A DNA stretch of 64,000 nt. Source: Setoptus koraiensis (Eukaryota > Arthropoda). The translations under genes were made by a program, and so were the position numbers. Below are positions 1-13,302 of this stretch, piece after piece (positions within the stretch are counted from its first letter, which is position 1; every line of letters starts with the position of its first letter). The notes under the pieces are model-generated. The model was not told the DNA's origin and made no database searches. It saw only the letters and a list, made by a program, of their open reading frames with translations. The stretch spans positions 2,480,001-2,544,000 of the forward strand of contig CM106586.1 in NCBI GenBank assembly GCA_048013815.1. The letters are read 5' to 3'.

Positions 1-3000
1 TCCCAGTGTCCGGCGTAGATCAAATGATATAGAGGGAGATGGTAAATATTTCACGTTAATTGAATGCTTGAATAAGTAATATTTCTCTGATAAATTTGTC
101 TCGACAATCCATTTCGATCAAATACAATGTATCAAGGAAGAACGCATCTGCTCGAATATATAGTTATGGGTATGGGACGTGGGGGAAGGGAAAGTCTAGA
201 GGAATAGAGAAAAAAAACGAATATTTGGCGCGCTCTATACCTCACAACTAGTGTGTGCCTCGTCCAAACACCTTCCCCCCCCCCCTTGTGTACACGCTGC
301 AATGAGCGGTTATTGCACATAACAGTTGATAATTGGGTTAATCTACCATCATCGACATGCAATACATCGAGGCAGCAATAAGAAGATCCATTTCAATTAA
401 CACGATTCTCGGGATTTGATCCACTTTCATCGACAACCGTGCATACCACCTTGCTGCTGATATACGGCATAACACATATTTGTTTGTATTGTCAGATTTT
501 CATTTTCAAGTTTGCATTTACAATTACATTCGCAATCATGCAAGACATAGGAAAGTTATTTTTTCCAGTTATTATTACTCTCGGCTCAGATGTATATCAC
601 ATGACGGCGCGAAACAAACAACAACCTCTACTTCGAGCGCTAGTTGCAATATATGTAACTATCGATGATTATCTAAGGCAAAAGTCGTGACCGTGACCAT
701 GGTATCAATGATGTTAGCTCAGCAGCGGATTATTTCAACAAAAAACACATACACTCACACACAATGGCTTTCATGGGAGAATTTGTATCGGCCAAGACCA
801 CCTCTGTCCATACATCATGTGGACTAATTTTATTGGTCATGCCATAAGGTGACTTGTTTTTGTTCATCACAAATATCTACGACAAGATAGATTATATTTG
901 CATAAGTTAACTTATTGATGCTCTATTACAATCCGTATGGATAACAATAACAAATTCAGACGCACATGTGTTTCACCTTCATCAAAGGGTACTTGCGTCA
1001 TGTAATGTCCAGAGTTATAATAATGCTGCTGCTGTTTTCTAATCTTGCCCGAAAGAATGGTATCATAAAGTATGGTACAATAGTTTTGTTTGACAGCCAA
1101 CTAGCGAAAATGCTAAATATAATCACAACCCACACATGAATGTAAGGTATTAAGCATGCACATTAGGCACAGCATGTTAAAGTTGACAGTGTGTATTATA
1201 TAACATGCAAAGAAAGAAGTGTTTGTTCTTTGCTTTTCTTCAAGTGGATAAGCCAATGTTAAGTCAACAACAACAGGAGCATTATTTCTTTATAATTATG
1301 ATTTACAATAATGATGATGCTAGAAAACTAACGAACAACAGGTTCATAGCAAGGCTCAGCGATACAACGCATATAAACACACTCTGGCAAACCGACAATA
1401 CTGTATATACGATGTACAATTTTACAATTGCATGATTGTGTTGCTGTTAGACCACGATACAAAATAGCATCTAAGACAAGATTAGATAAACAACAAGAAA
1501 AGGAAAGGATACCATTGACGAAGGTATCAAGAATTTAAATTAAATGTCCATTTTTGCGTGCAATTGGCAATGTTACATTGCTCACTTTTGCATTAGGTCA
1601 GTAGAGAAAAAACTACCGAATAGTGGTAGTAGGTAGATCAGTCGAGAAAGTTGCAATTTACTATTTGAGAACGGAGGTATTCGGACACATTTGCAGAATA
1701 GAAAACTGAACAACTTATGGCAACATTACCTGCCGACATCACAAAGTTTCAGTCATGTCAACCAACCAGTAGTAAGTTGTTGATGCATAAAAAATAGCTC
1801 TTGAGCGACAGATAGCGTTCACTATTGCTCGTTGTTGGAAGTCATAAATAGCAGCACTTGTGATTAATAATTGCTGAGTAGTCACTGGGCCACTTGATTG
1901 TTTTATTGTCTTTTGGGCAGTTTACTGTGCACTTTGAGAGTATATATTAGCAATCTCATTGTGGCAGCATCTATCTTCTTTGGAACTGGAACTAGACCAG
2001 AAATATATGAGTTTATTAGCTTAGATTAGCATTGGAAGAACCGCCAGTGCTATTATTGAAGATAGATATCAATCAAGATTCTATTGTTTATGCTCATGAT
2101 TGACAGCACCACAATTATAGCTACTGTTGGTCACTTTTGTTGTCTGCTGAACACCTCACACAAACATTGCATGTGGCCTTATCATGGGTGTTTATTATAA
2201 CGAAATACAGGACCGCCAAACAATAATCCCTCGGGTTATATTTGTTTTGGATAGATTGACTCGTCAATGACCGAGTTGGTCGAGAATTCATCATTGATTT
2301 ATAGATGATGATGTGTGAATGAATTTGTTGTCGCTGTCATCCGAATCAAATTAAGAGGAAAATAAGCGCCTGCCTAGAAGAACAAAGCGGTTGTTAGTTG
2401 TTTCACGATTTGTCATTTCAATTAATCAATCCAGCCAGCAACAAATTCGGAGAGACCACTACTCATGAAATGTTGTTGGACTACAGAATCTAGTGAAGAC
2501 TTACATGGACAATTACAAAGAGATTCAAGTCATCACATGGCTTTTGTTCTCTTGAGCGCTGTAATCAACTACGGCATACTGTACTAGCCACATCATCACC
2601 TATGCTAGACAATATTTGCCGCTGTTGACTAATAGGTAAAATTAACTCTTGCGTGAATTTGTTCGCTTGTTATATATTTTACACTATCAAGTGGATATAT
2701 AGTGAGAAAGTTAGCCCGAAGAATGAGCCATTAGTGGCAAACGATGAGCATCAACAGAATTAAGTGAGTTTTGTTGGGAAAATGGACCTTTTCTTTCTCT
2801 CTTGTGTGTTGCTGATGCGAATTGGTTAGCTCTTCCAAATTGATGGTAGTGTAGTGGTAGTGTTATAGTGAGAATTGTTTGGTTTCCTTTCGCAGGATCC
2901 AAAGAAGAAGAAGAGCAAAGAGAAAATCAAGAAGCAGACAAGATGAAAAGCCATGACCAACTTATCACTATTACCACCTGTAATACTTTCGAGTGGAATG

Positions 3001-5543
3001 CATTGGATCGCTGCTCAAACTAAATATGCTGCAACCCATTCCAGAGAAACATGTAAGATATTTGTGAGGCATTCATCGGGGCATAACTCGAGGTACAAAC
3101 TCTTGTTAGCGTCAGCAGGTATAGCGAGGTAGTGTAATGATGAAAAAAAAAGGATGGATTTAGCTCATTTTAAAATCCTGTATGCAATGTATAATCCTTG
3201 AAACTTGGCCTATTAAACTGATGGCCAGACTCGAGCTTATTAATAAGATTAGACAATCACCATGACAGTGAGACAGAGTTGGAGAGTATAACAATGCCCC
3301 ACCATTGTGATTAACAACTCCCCTCTAGCATTTAGTCAGTTATATATCTTGTTGAAAGATCATCAAGCTAACATTCAAATCAGCACTGATTGTTAATGAA
3401 GATTCACTTACTTTAATGTTTACTCTCAAACTCAATACAACAACAAGTTGTCTACATCATCATCATCATCTTAACAATTCTAATGAGCATTTTGAGATGC
3501 TAAAAAATTTTATCATCTTGAAGTTCATCATTATTCTGTTGCTCTTTTGAGGCTAGTCAATTTGCATAGACAACTGATGTCATCGCTTCATCAGGTTATA
3601 AATTTGACATCAATCATGTGTTGATGCTGCTTTGGGCAAGACAATATGCGCAAGGATTTGCATAATGCCTAGTGTCCGTATTTGTGCTACTTATCCTGAA
3701 ATGCTAATGATAACAGTTTTTATCTGTGCTTTTCGAATGGCTTCCTTGAAATAGCATCCTCAGGGGTATATTATCGAGGACATCACGCACTTAGAACCGT
3801 AGGAAGGGTTCTATAAGCTGCGAGTGCATTGTTTTAATCTCTATGGGATGACTCCTTTGCTGCCAAAAGAATTCATCTGTACAGTTGGGTAGTCAGCTTT
3901 CAATGCAACTGACCATAATGGAGATGGCCGCATGAATTGAACCTCGGGCCAGTTAAGTGGTCTCGTGCAAATTAGCATCGAGCCTGAAATGACCCTTAAT
4001 TAATCGATGAAATAGCAGTGAAGACTGACGACGAAACTGTCAGTATCACAGTCTCTGCAAACAGAGAGGAAGCGACTATTTCTACGCAATTCGCTTGTGG
4101 TGACTCACCGATTGCGTATTAACTTCCTAGGGTTCTCATGGTTGTAAGTTGAAAATTGCCCACAAGACCGTAGAAAGTTTTGCTGCTTTTCAAAAAGTTT
4201 TCATTTGCCCATCGAAAGATTCCGTCGTCTAGCCAGATAGTAGGTCGTCTCCACTGTAGTTGTTGTGTGCAGCTGGATCGATGAGTTACTGGACATTGCA
4301 CAAACTTAACTATCAGTTACAAATTGTTCATCAATGAATGAGAACGACAAGTATCACATCAACAGCAGCAAATGCCACAATTATTGGCTATGGCGCAAAT
4401 TGATTCTTGATGATGATCAATTTATAGAGCACTGTTTCAACCACTAAATTATCGAGAAGTTTCTGTTGCTACCAGTTGCCAGATAGCAGATATTTGAGAG
4501 TTGTGCAGAAGAAGAGAGGAATTCTCTCAGAGAAAATCTCACTCTCATCTGATCTAGACACATCACCCTAGGCAAGTGTGGGCTAGGCAGGTTGTGAGCA
4601 AGAGAGTGTGAACTATTAACACACATTAAAAGTTATCAATGTGTGTGTTTGTGTGTATGTCTGGAGTTTATCTTACATAACAGCTATAACAATGGTTATT
4701 ATTGCGAATGACCATACCACATACAGGGCCTACAAATAAGACCAAATCCAAATGACCTTACAAGAAAGAAGAGCCAGTAATAAAGTGGCCGTTAGTCCAT
4801 GTGTATTTTTTGTGAGTCTGCGTGGGATGACCGAAGCTCTATAATGGTCAATATTGTATATTGTGAGCCGGCCGGAATTGAAAGCCAATGGTGATTGCTG
4901 CCCGCTTTGATGCATAACAGCTAACATGAACAGGTGATTATTCTTTGTGTGTTGTTTAGTGCTTTTTTCTATGGTCAAGCTCCAACAACAAACAATACCT
5001 GACTAATTATGGTTTAGGCAATTGGTCAACATATCATTTAGACGATACTGAATGCAATGATATTCTCGTTTAGCATAATGGACGGCTAATAGACACTCAT
5101 GTATAGATGTAGAGGTCTATTTATACTCTAAGCCGATAGTTAGTTGAGGGGTCGATCAGTCTAGCGGACGCATCCAAATAAATTTGGGCTTCACTATAGA
5201 AAACAAATGATAATGAATCAACTTTTTCTTCGACCATCTCTACATGACTATTGAAATACGCTGTGAACTGTATGGATATTGATCGCGCCGTTGGTGGCGA
5301 CGTAAATTGTTCACAAAGAAAACCGTTCTAATTAGGTGCAGTAAGCAGCCATCCACTCGATAGGAGCAAGTTTTTTATCTAGTCAACAGAATTCAACTGG
5401 TCACCTTGTCCTGTGAGACGTGTGACCATATTATGCGCCACATTAAGCTTGAAAAACATGCCAGCTTATACAGTGGAAAAGGCTACCTACTTAATGACCA
5501 TTTTATTATATAAATAACATTTCAAACAACAACCATATTGCAC

Positions 5544-5574
<31 letters not shown>

Positions 5575-8422
5575 GTCTGTCTATCAGTTTGTACCTGTCT
5601 CTCACTTGTGAATCATAAGTTATGATACCATCTCGAGCGTATAATTTCACCATGTCAACATGATGATATCTTGTTGACATTATGTGAGATTTTTATTTAA
5701 ATAAACAACATAACATGCCCACATCTACTGTCTGGACAAATAAAGCTATTCCAATTGTTGACGCATTCAGGGAAGGCGCACAACTGGACCACTATCAACT
5801 TACTATTAACTATGAGGGCAACTTTCTGCACGCTGTCTGGATCCATAAAAGTCCAGCTAGCGGCACCGGCGTGTAAATGTAAATTGTTGTCATAATCATA
5901 TCATTAGAAGCAAAGTTGATTATGTCACTGTTGTTAGTGTTGTTGTTGTTTTGGCAACCAATGAACATACAACAATGGGATTTGCATGTGAAATCAATTG
6001 TGCAACAGGAGCGAGATTGGTCAGCAAGCCAGAGATCGGTAATAATGTGCAGACACTTGAGACGACAAGGCTCGTTTGTCTAGGCGAATTGAAAATTGTG
6101 TTCAATGTGAGAAATATGTGAGAATTCTCTCATTGTGATATTCTAATTTTCTCATGACTCTCTCACTCCCTCCTTCCCTCTTTCCGGTCTACACCGTTCA
6201 CTTTTTCATTTTTCACTTTTTCTCCACTTGTTACTATTGTTGTTGTTGTCTTTATCAAATCTTTACATCATTATATGTGCGTATAAATAGATACGAACTA
6301 TATGTTACAGTTTGATAATTGTCAACATTAAACAGTGAAGCATGGAATTGTTTTGTGAGAAAGATGTAACACTTTCTCTCTTCCTGATCAACGGGGTGTC
6401 ATGTCACCAGCATTGAGAAACAGTATGTCTATTTATACCACACTATGTTTCATATGTAACACCATATAGCCATTAACATATGACGTATAATAATAATGAA
6501 ATTACTGTATTGTCTGGCTGTATTATTCATAGAGTGCAATTGCTATTGTGATTGAATGTTACCTATCCGGGTCAACGGCTATTTGAAACTTACAAAAAGT
6601 AACAGCATGTTGTGCGTCTATCTATCTCGTCATGGCGGATGATCATCGAGGATGGCGACAGCATAAGGCAGCTCGTGTGAACTGATATCTTCGTTGCGTT
6701 TGCTGGAAATATGAATATGATTGATACCAAGCAAATTATGTGTCTGACCATAAATTAAATATGGCACAATTCAAGCTTAATATATCGGGTCGGTAGATCG
6801 ACAATTCATGACAGCGTCATGACAATGGACAGCAGGCGCTTCTCACATAGACGGGATATATCGCTAATATAACACAGCATGATATCGTCACCGTGATAAA
6901 TTGCCATTGTCTGGATATTTCTAATTAACTTGGCCAACTATACTCGGAAACGAATCCTTGAAACAATGATTGATTTTATACTACTGTTAGAGGGCCTCTA
7001 ATTGCGAATACTCTCTCTGCTATCTCACACCCCCATCTCTGCCCGATAGATTGAAAAGTAATCGACTGCGTACTGTCACTAATTATCGTGTCGAGCAAAT
7101 CACATTGGTCTACTACTTACATTTACTAATGAATCAGATTGCCCTTGGATGCAATATCAGAGAGTCTTGTGTTGCTGCTGTCGTTTGCGATGCAATTGTG
7201 TCTCGCTGTTCTTTTTCTATGACAGAAATCTTGATGCTCTGAGATGTTCAAAAAAACTTTGTGTGTCAACTAGTCTTGGGGATATTTGCACAACACCAAT
7301 TAATAACCAACGGATAACTGATAATTTGCCGGTGTTAATATCGGATAGTGCTATGAGTTTGGTGACGAGATGTTCCGTTTTTTGGCGGCCATACATGTAA
7401 AAGTGTTTGAGCTTATAACGAACTGTGCAATAATTGTTATTGAAACTATGAAAACTCTGAACCACAATGGCAACAGTTGAGAAAAAACCAAAGCTTCACA
7501 ACAGGTAAATTGTACTTATGTAAACTGATACTACACACTGGCGCACTTTTGGCAACTGAGATATCCTCTCACCGTTACACAAACAGCAACGGCAACTTGC
7601 GATACGGCAACAACAACAGCAACAGCAACGGTCACACAACAAAGCTTCTCTCGCAAACTTCTCTCGGCTTGACAGGTGAATGGCAACAACAGAGCATTAG
7701 TAGTAGCTCCGTTAGATGGTTGGCAAGGCGGAGCTTCAGCCATCCAGTATGTTACATGATGTTGCATTGTTTGGTCAGTTGTTGACTGGCTATGGCTGCT
7801 GGCTAGTGATATAATATTTTTATATTAAATCACACACACACACACAAATAGCATGCATAGTGTATTGTGTAGGTTAGGGATTGCATGACAGGGAGGAGTT
7901 TTCGCGGCAAATAGTAACGGAATCTTTGTGCCGTTTACATGGGCGTTTTGCACACAAGATATTTCATTGAATTGATAGATCTTCCGATTGTCAGCTAGGC
8001 GACTTTTCTCTTACTAGTTGGCCGGTTGGCTAGAAAACATGACACTAGTAGCTTGAGTTTGTTGTATGCCACAAGATTCTATTATCAAAGGCACGCTGCC
8101 ATGCCTCTCGGAGATTACTGCAGCAATATGAATGCATGAGCTTGCATATTTATATGAGCCAGCAACACATGAATTAGCCCAATTCATCTATGCAAATCTC
8201 GGCCGGCTAGTCTAGCAATAACTGTCCACATGCAGCCGATAACTGACAATATTTGTTCATCAGCTTGGCTTGGTAGTAGCGTGCCTATTACTGCGCCTTA
8301 CGAGTTTGCGTATGAGGAGGGGTGATCTGTCAGTTTGTGTTGTGTGAGTAGCATGCTAATTGGCAATAATGTCTAATTTGCATAACTCACAACCAAGCCC
8401 AAATAACACACTATATACTATA

Positions 8423-8469
<47 letters not shown>

Positions 8470-11400
8470 CTCTGTGCTCCATGATGCAACCAATTGGTTG
8501 TGAAAGTGCAAACCTAATAGTATTGTATCATCATTGCATCGACTAGACAATTGGATGATGATTGCCTCAAATGATGATAGACGCACAACGATAGAGAAAG
8601 CTGTCTAGATGAATTCAATCATATGGTCATCATCACATGCTTTAACAACAGCCATTGACCACCAATGCATGTACAGCTGGTACTGAGTGCAGCGAGCATT
8701 GTTGTTGGTTTGAAACTTTTTTCATGATTATCCTCACTCACAAATCATCGTCGTCGTCGTCGTCATCATCATTTAACAATGCATCATGATTAACAATAAT
8801 GGCGATGATGATCATGTGAGAGATTAAAACTCTCGCTAAGTGTCCCTAGCTCGCCAGACAGACATAACCTGAATTCACACACACACACACTACTATGTTT
8901 TCACATCATGCTGCTAATGTGTTATGTAATGTGTGCAAGTTGTACAATATGAGTTGTTATGAAAAGGATCTCATCACGAGACAGCAATTGCAAGCTACGG
9001 AGAGATTGAGAGAGCGAGAGAGAAATAGAGATACAAGACACATTAGAATGGTAAATGAGAGTTGAATCATCGAATTCAATGATTTGATCATTCGAAGAAC
9101 AACAAAACTTTGCACAACAATGTGGGATTTGTGTGGCTGTGATGGACAACCGTCTGGCTGTCCGTCTCTGTGTTTTCATTATTAACAAATTAGTTCATCC
9201 TCTTATGACGCTCAACAATCTAATATTGCTATAAACGAACTCATCGTGTACCCGACGCCAACCACACTCAACATCAACCACAAAGATGTATCACTGAAGC
9301 GGCTTACAACAAACACAAAATGTTACTCGAGTGTTAGACAACTCGCTAACTCACTTATACTCGCTCACTTGTTAGTGTTTGTGCGACTAGCCGGGAAACT
9401 TGCATAATCCTCCTAAACTCGTCAATCGTTTGCCTCTTGAGCACAACAAATTTGCCTCCTTTATTCTCTTGTGTGTGTGTGTGTTTAAACTTGAAGAGAA
9501 GCCTTTCGCTTAGAGATGATCCTGACTCCTCTGAGTGATGTAACCACGATAATGTAGCAATGACCATGATGATTAACAATAACAAGTAGATCACATAATA
9601 ATAACAGATCGTCGGGCACGCAACTGCAGATTGAGCCGGTCTAGATCTTGTCGGCATTGTAACCCAAATACACACATAGCCAGACAGTGATAGAGAGGAT
9701 TTAAATGACGACTCCAATCAGTTACATCATGCTCATCATCGTTGAATATCCAGGTGATAAGGTATAAAGGTCCGATTCTAGAGGACGACACGACAAAGGT
9801 TGGTATGGCGAGCGTTGAAGAGAAAGCTAACTATACTGATTCGATGCATGCCATAGTTGATTCAGGCCAAAATAACCCAAGGATTATTATAACTGTTGTC
9901 AGCATTATTTGTTGATAGGAGACAGGCAGAGAATTGTGTCGAGCTTTTGCTGTGGGACATCGATTGAGTTTGCACACGAATGTAACTGCACTGTACAAAA
10001 TGCAAAACTACACGGACAGAACACGGCTGGATTGATGGGCATCCTGTTGTTTTCGATGACGACGAGCAAAGGTTAGGGAGACGACGGACACTTGTTGCTG
10101 CTGCCATTGCGGTTACAATGACGGCCTTCTCTTTCTCTCTCTCTCTCCCAGTCTGCGATTATTACATAATCGGTATAATGAATTTCGATTGCGATGAGTT
10201 TCTATTTAAATTTTATCATCATCATTCTGGCTTGGCGCCTGACTAAACGATCGCGTGATAATAGCGAATTGTTTTGTTTTTTGTTTCTTGAAACTCGATA
10301 CAGTGCTGTCCGTTTCTTTTTCTCTTTTCGCCTTGTCCAGATCATAGTCTTGCGATCACGACCAAAGCTAACCAATGCAAGCCGCTATTAAACCCGCATC
10401 GTCGTGCGCCTCATTGAACCTGTCGATGTTTATGTGCCGTTGTCCATTTGAAATGGACAGTTGGTGCAATTGGAATAATCGCAATAAACCACTGAGGCAC
10501 GCGACACATTATCATTATTACATAAATTTGTTCATGACTCATTTAAATAGCAATCTTGCAACGGCCGACTCGGGCAACGTTTTTTTCGCAACACACCACT
10601 AACATGATTTCACATCATACAAACTCATTCTCCACTAATTGTATTGTGACCTGGAAATTTTCTCTATTTTTTTCTCTATTTCTCTCGCATTTAATCTCTC
10701 TTTTCGAGACCTAAATCTTGTCTACCAGGGCAGCATCCCGCACAAGATGCACGCATACCGGCCATAAAACATACAGGTGGATAGTTACTTGTAAACGCAC
10801 ATCATCATCTTGAGGTTATCATGCAAAACTAACAAACATCGGCTGAAACTTGAGTCGATCGACACAGTTCGCTCAAGAGAAGCTCCATATCACACAGGCT
10901 GTTAACGAGATTACAACAAGAACAGTGTTGATCGCGAATTGCGATACGCGATACTTTAATTAGCAAAGTGTCAACTTATCAATTGATGCCGGCTAACAGG
11001 CGTTTAAAAACAGTTTATAAACATGTTTATTCAAGGCTGATCTGCAGATGTGATGAACTTATCCTGTTAAAACGGGAACATTATCATGATAAGCACAAAC
11101 GAATAGATTGGATAATAACAAGATCGTTAGGGCCAGATAACAAGGGATTAATTGAAAACAATAAAAACATGTCATGTTTGCGCAGCAGGATTGTGCACAA
11201 CAGTGATTTATCCGATGGTCTGTTCTTCTTGTGCACAATAAAGCGCTAACAAAATGTTGTAAAATGTCAGTCTGATCGCGGTCACTTTACCATATCTTGC
11301 AAATATCTGCATCTCGGATTGAAGAATTTATGAACAAAATGGACGCTGTCAAGTTTTGCCGGGCTAACTATTGCCAGGCAAATATATAGGGTGAAACAAG

Positions 11401-11770
11401 TTACAAGTGCCGAACGAGATTTAGCAGTCAGGAATTTCTTCTGTGGCGAGCACAGTTAATCCCTTTATCTATCTGTGCTAATCTTTTGTGCACGGTTCAC
11501 AGTCGTGCCTACCGTACAGCTGTCAGAATAGCGCGCACCGCTCAAAACACAAAACAGCTGATCAAACAAATGACTTTTTGGATATGAAACAAACAACTTG
11601 CCCTCTCCTAATTACATTCCTCGTTAATTAAAATAACCAATTATACACAAACTCACACCTCCAATTGAAACCGATAGCAGGGAGTAATCGCAACAACTTA
11701 TCAAGGCACATTGATGAAAATCCATAGAAAACTTATTGACTTATTGACAGGTAATATTGCCACCTAACAC
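1..11770. other. Gene-poor intergenic or intronic tract
   Basis: About 11.8 kb without a convincing gene. Open frames are short, lie on both strands and have no recognisable domain. What is visible is simple sequence: a C11 run at 275-285, a CT tract at 5541-5574, a GA tract at 8425-8459, CA runs near 7832 and 8877, a GT run near 9468, a TCG/TCA trinucleotide stretch near 8750 and a CT tract near 10131. One good 3' splice-site context at about 2895 is listed separately. The tract could be intergenic, or a long intron of a gene that begins before the window. Confidence 0.6.
2896..2946 (+). CDS. Possible short terminal exon with lysine-rich tail
   Basis: A pyrimidine-rich stretch ending TTTCGCAG (2888-2895) looks like a strong 3' splice site. 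It is followed by a purine-rich run that in one frame reads DPKKKKSKEKIKKQTR and then TGA at 2944-2946. A lysine-rich C-terminal tail encoded by a short last exon is common in animal genes. A second frame also stays open for about 43 codons (SKEEEEQRENQEAD...), so the frame is not certain. No upstream partner exon is recognisable, and the protein cannot be named. It may be a chance match in purine-rich DNA. Confidence 0.2.
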   Translation, partial: DPKKKKSKEKIKKQTR

Positions 11771-12103
11771 ATGAAGTCGTCGTTTGTTGATGAACGAGAC
11801 ATTCTAGGAGATAGTTTGAAGTCATCTGTTCCTGGTAGTGTTTCAGCCAGCGCTGGACAAGGTCAGACCAAACATACCAAGCTCATTTCCCTTGATTGGA
11901 GAATCTGTATCAGAGTGATAAACAGTGGCGAGCTCGAAGGAAGTAGGCCAAAGACTGTTATACAATTGAAAATTAGAACAGCCGACGACCGTATCACATT
12001 CTTGGAACTAAACCGTGCAGACTTGCGTACGCTTCACAACAAATTGAAAATCTCGTCGAGCTATCTGGATATATCCAACTCAGAGATTTCCGATTCCAGC
12101 TAG
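11771..12103 (+). CDS. COMM domain-containing protein, short COMMD6-like form
   Basis: Encodes 110 residues. Residues 36-100 resemble a COMM domain: the signature L-D-W-R at 41-44, a strand with TVIQLKIRT around 62-70, a second strand with ITFLEL around 75-80, and a closing helix with LRTLHNKLK around 85-93. COMMD proteins form the heteromeric ring of the Commander/CCC complex, which recycles cargo from endosomes. Most carry an N-terminal helical domain of about 100 residues; this ORF lacks one, as COMMD6 does. The ATG is preceded in frame by a TAA at 11765-11767, so the frame cannot extend directly upstream. However, TGTTTCAG ending near 11845 could be a splice acceptor joining unseen upstream exons. 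Which paralogue it is remains open. The stop lies 55 bp before the BLOC1S3 start codon. Confidence 0.6.
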   Translation: MKSSFVDERDILGDSLKSSVPGSVSASAGQGQTKHTKLISLDWRICIRVINSGELEGSRPKTVIQLKIRTADDRITFLELNRADLRTLHNKLKISSSYLDISNSEISDSS

Positions 12104-12158
12104 TCAACTAGTATATCATCGAGAGAATTCATACTAGCGCCTTATACTCACCTAAACA

Positions 12159-13002
12159 ATGCAAGCCAGCAATGTTGTTTTTGGTGAAGCTTCAGAGTCA
12201 GATAGTGAAGATGATGCTTGTCAGGCCAACACTCAGGTTATCAGTGAGCCGAAAAAACAGTCCCACCTGGGTGGAAACAGACAGGTTACTGGTGGCAGTT
12301 TAACGGGTGTTGAGCCAGTCATGAAAATTAAACATGATGAGTGCCCATCGTAAGTATCAATTCAGAGCTCAAATATATTTCATTGGTATATTTCATCTAT
12401 CTAACTCGTTACATTTTCTTTTTCTTTCATGGGTAACGATTGTTCAACGGCACAGGCTGCTTCATCAAACACTAAGTAAGTAAAGATTCCATAAGAAAGC
12501 CGAATTGTTTAAAGTAGAAATCATTCTACAGAGATTCGATATAGTAGGTTCTATTAATTCTATTCATCGCAATATTGTGCGACTGATAATTTGATGTCAG
12601 AACAACTCGTCTTTATCTGTACAATTCTTAGAGTGTTGGTAGCCCTTTGGCATTTTTGTTTGCATCGTTTTTTATCTGCTTGTTTTTTATAGTATTAAAA
12701 CAAATCCTACGCTATTTTTACTTGATATATCCCATAACTCCCGTTTCAAATATCATACCAACAATCAACAAGTAGGATCTAAGAACAGGCAGTTGCGCTC
12801 ATGCTTGATCCACATTTATTGTCATCCGTACGAGAGCGCAAATAAAGATATTGATGCAATCAGTCAAAAACTAATCGCTTCACAGAGGATCATACAGACG
12901 GTGGATACGTCATTACGTAAAATTAAGCGAGAACTTGATCAGATTGAGCTTGTGTCGTGGCCTGCCATGATGAGTCCACGCTGGAGTATTAATGATGAAT
13001 AA
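12159..13002 (+). CDS. BLOC1S3: Biogenesis of lysosome-related organelles complex 1 subunit 3 (BLOC1S3)
   Basis: Three exons: 12159-12349, 12456-12475 (a 20-nt microexon) and 12776-13002. The introns are GT-AG, donors at 12350 and 12476 read GTAAGT, and phases match. The joined product is 145 residues. The N-terminus has the family's acidic motif GEASESDSEDD (human BLOC1S3 has GEATETDSE-type motifs). After a variable linker comes SLLHQTL...KNRQLRSCLIHIYCHPYESANKDI. From SLL to KDI this is 33 residues, the same spacing I recall for human BLOC1S3 (SLL...GRDV), followed by a coiled-coil helix with LIASQRIIQTVDTSLRKIK. BLOC-1 is an octameric coiled-coil complex that sorts cargo from endosomes to lysosome-related organelles such as pigment granules. 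AATAAA at 12998-13003 overlaps the TAA stop. The gene converges on cyclin B3 with a 300-bp gap. Confidence 0.8.
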
Positions 13003-13003
13003 A
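12998..13003 (+). promoter_or_regulatory. Poly(A) signal overlapping the BLOC1S3 stop
   Basis: A canonical AATAAA hexamer whose central TAA is the stop codon of BLOC1S3. If used, cleavage would fall about 10-30 nt later and give an extremely short 3' UTR. Use is inferred from the motif only. Confidence 0.4.
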
Positions 13004-13302
13004 TGAGTATATATTTTCTAGTTGATATTTAGTCGTACAAGATATGATAGTTTCAAAAATGCGTTCAGAGTATTGTTTGGTGTGCGATTATGCTTAAGTG
13101 TATGTTATTTTGTTTGCGCTATAGCCCTAAGAACAGCTTGTGCATGTGAGATCAACCACATGTGGGTAGGATAGATGGATATTAAAGCTGATATTTGGTG
13201 GTGTGTGGATGTGTGTTATGAGATTTCCCGATAATGAGATTAAAATTTCTTATATCTACACCTGAAGATGAATCAACGTTTGTGCAAATAGTAAAAAATA
13301 AG

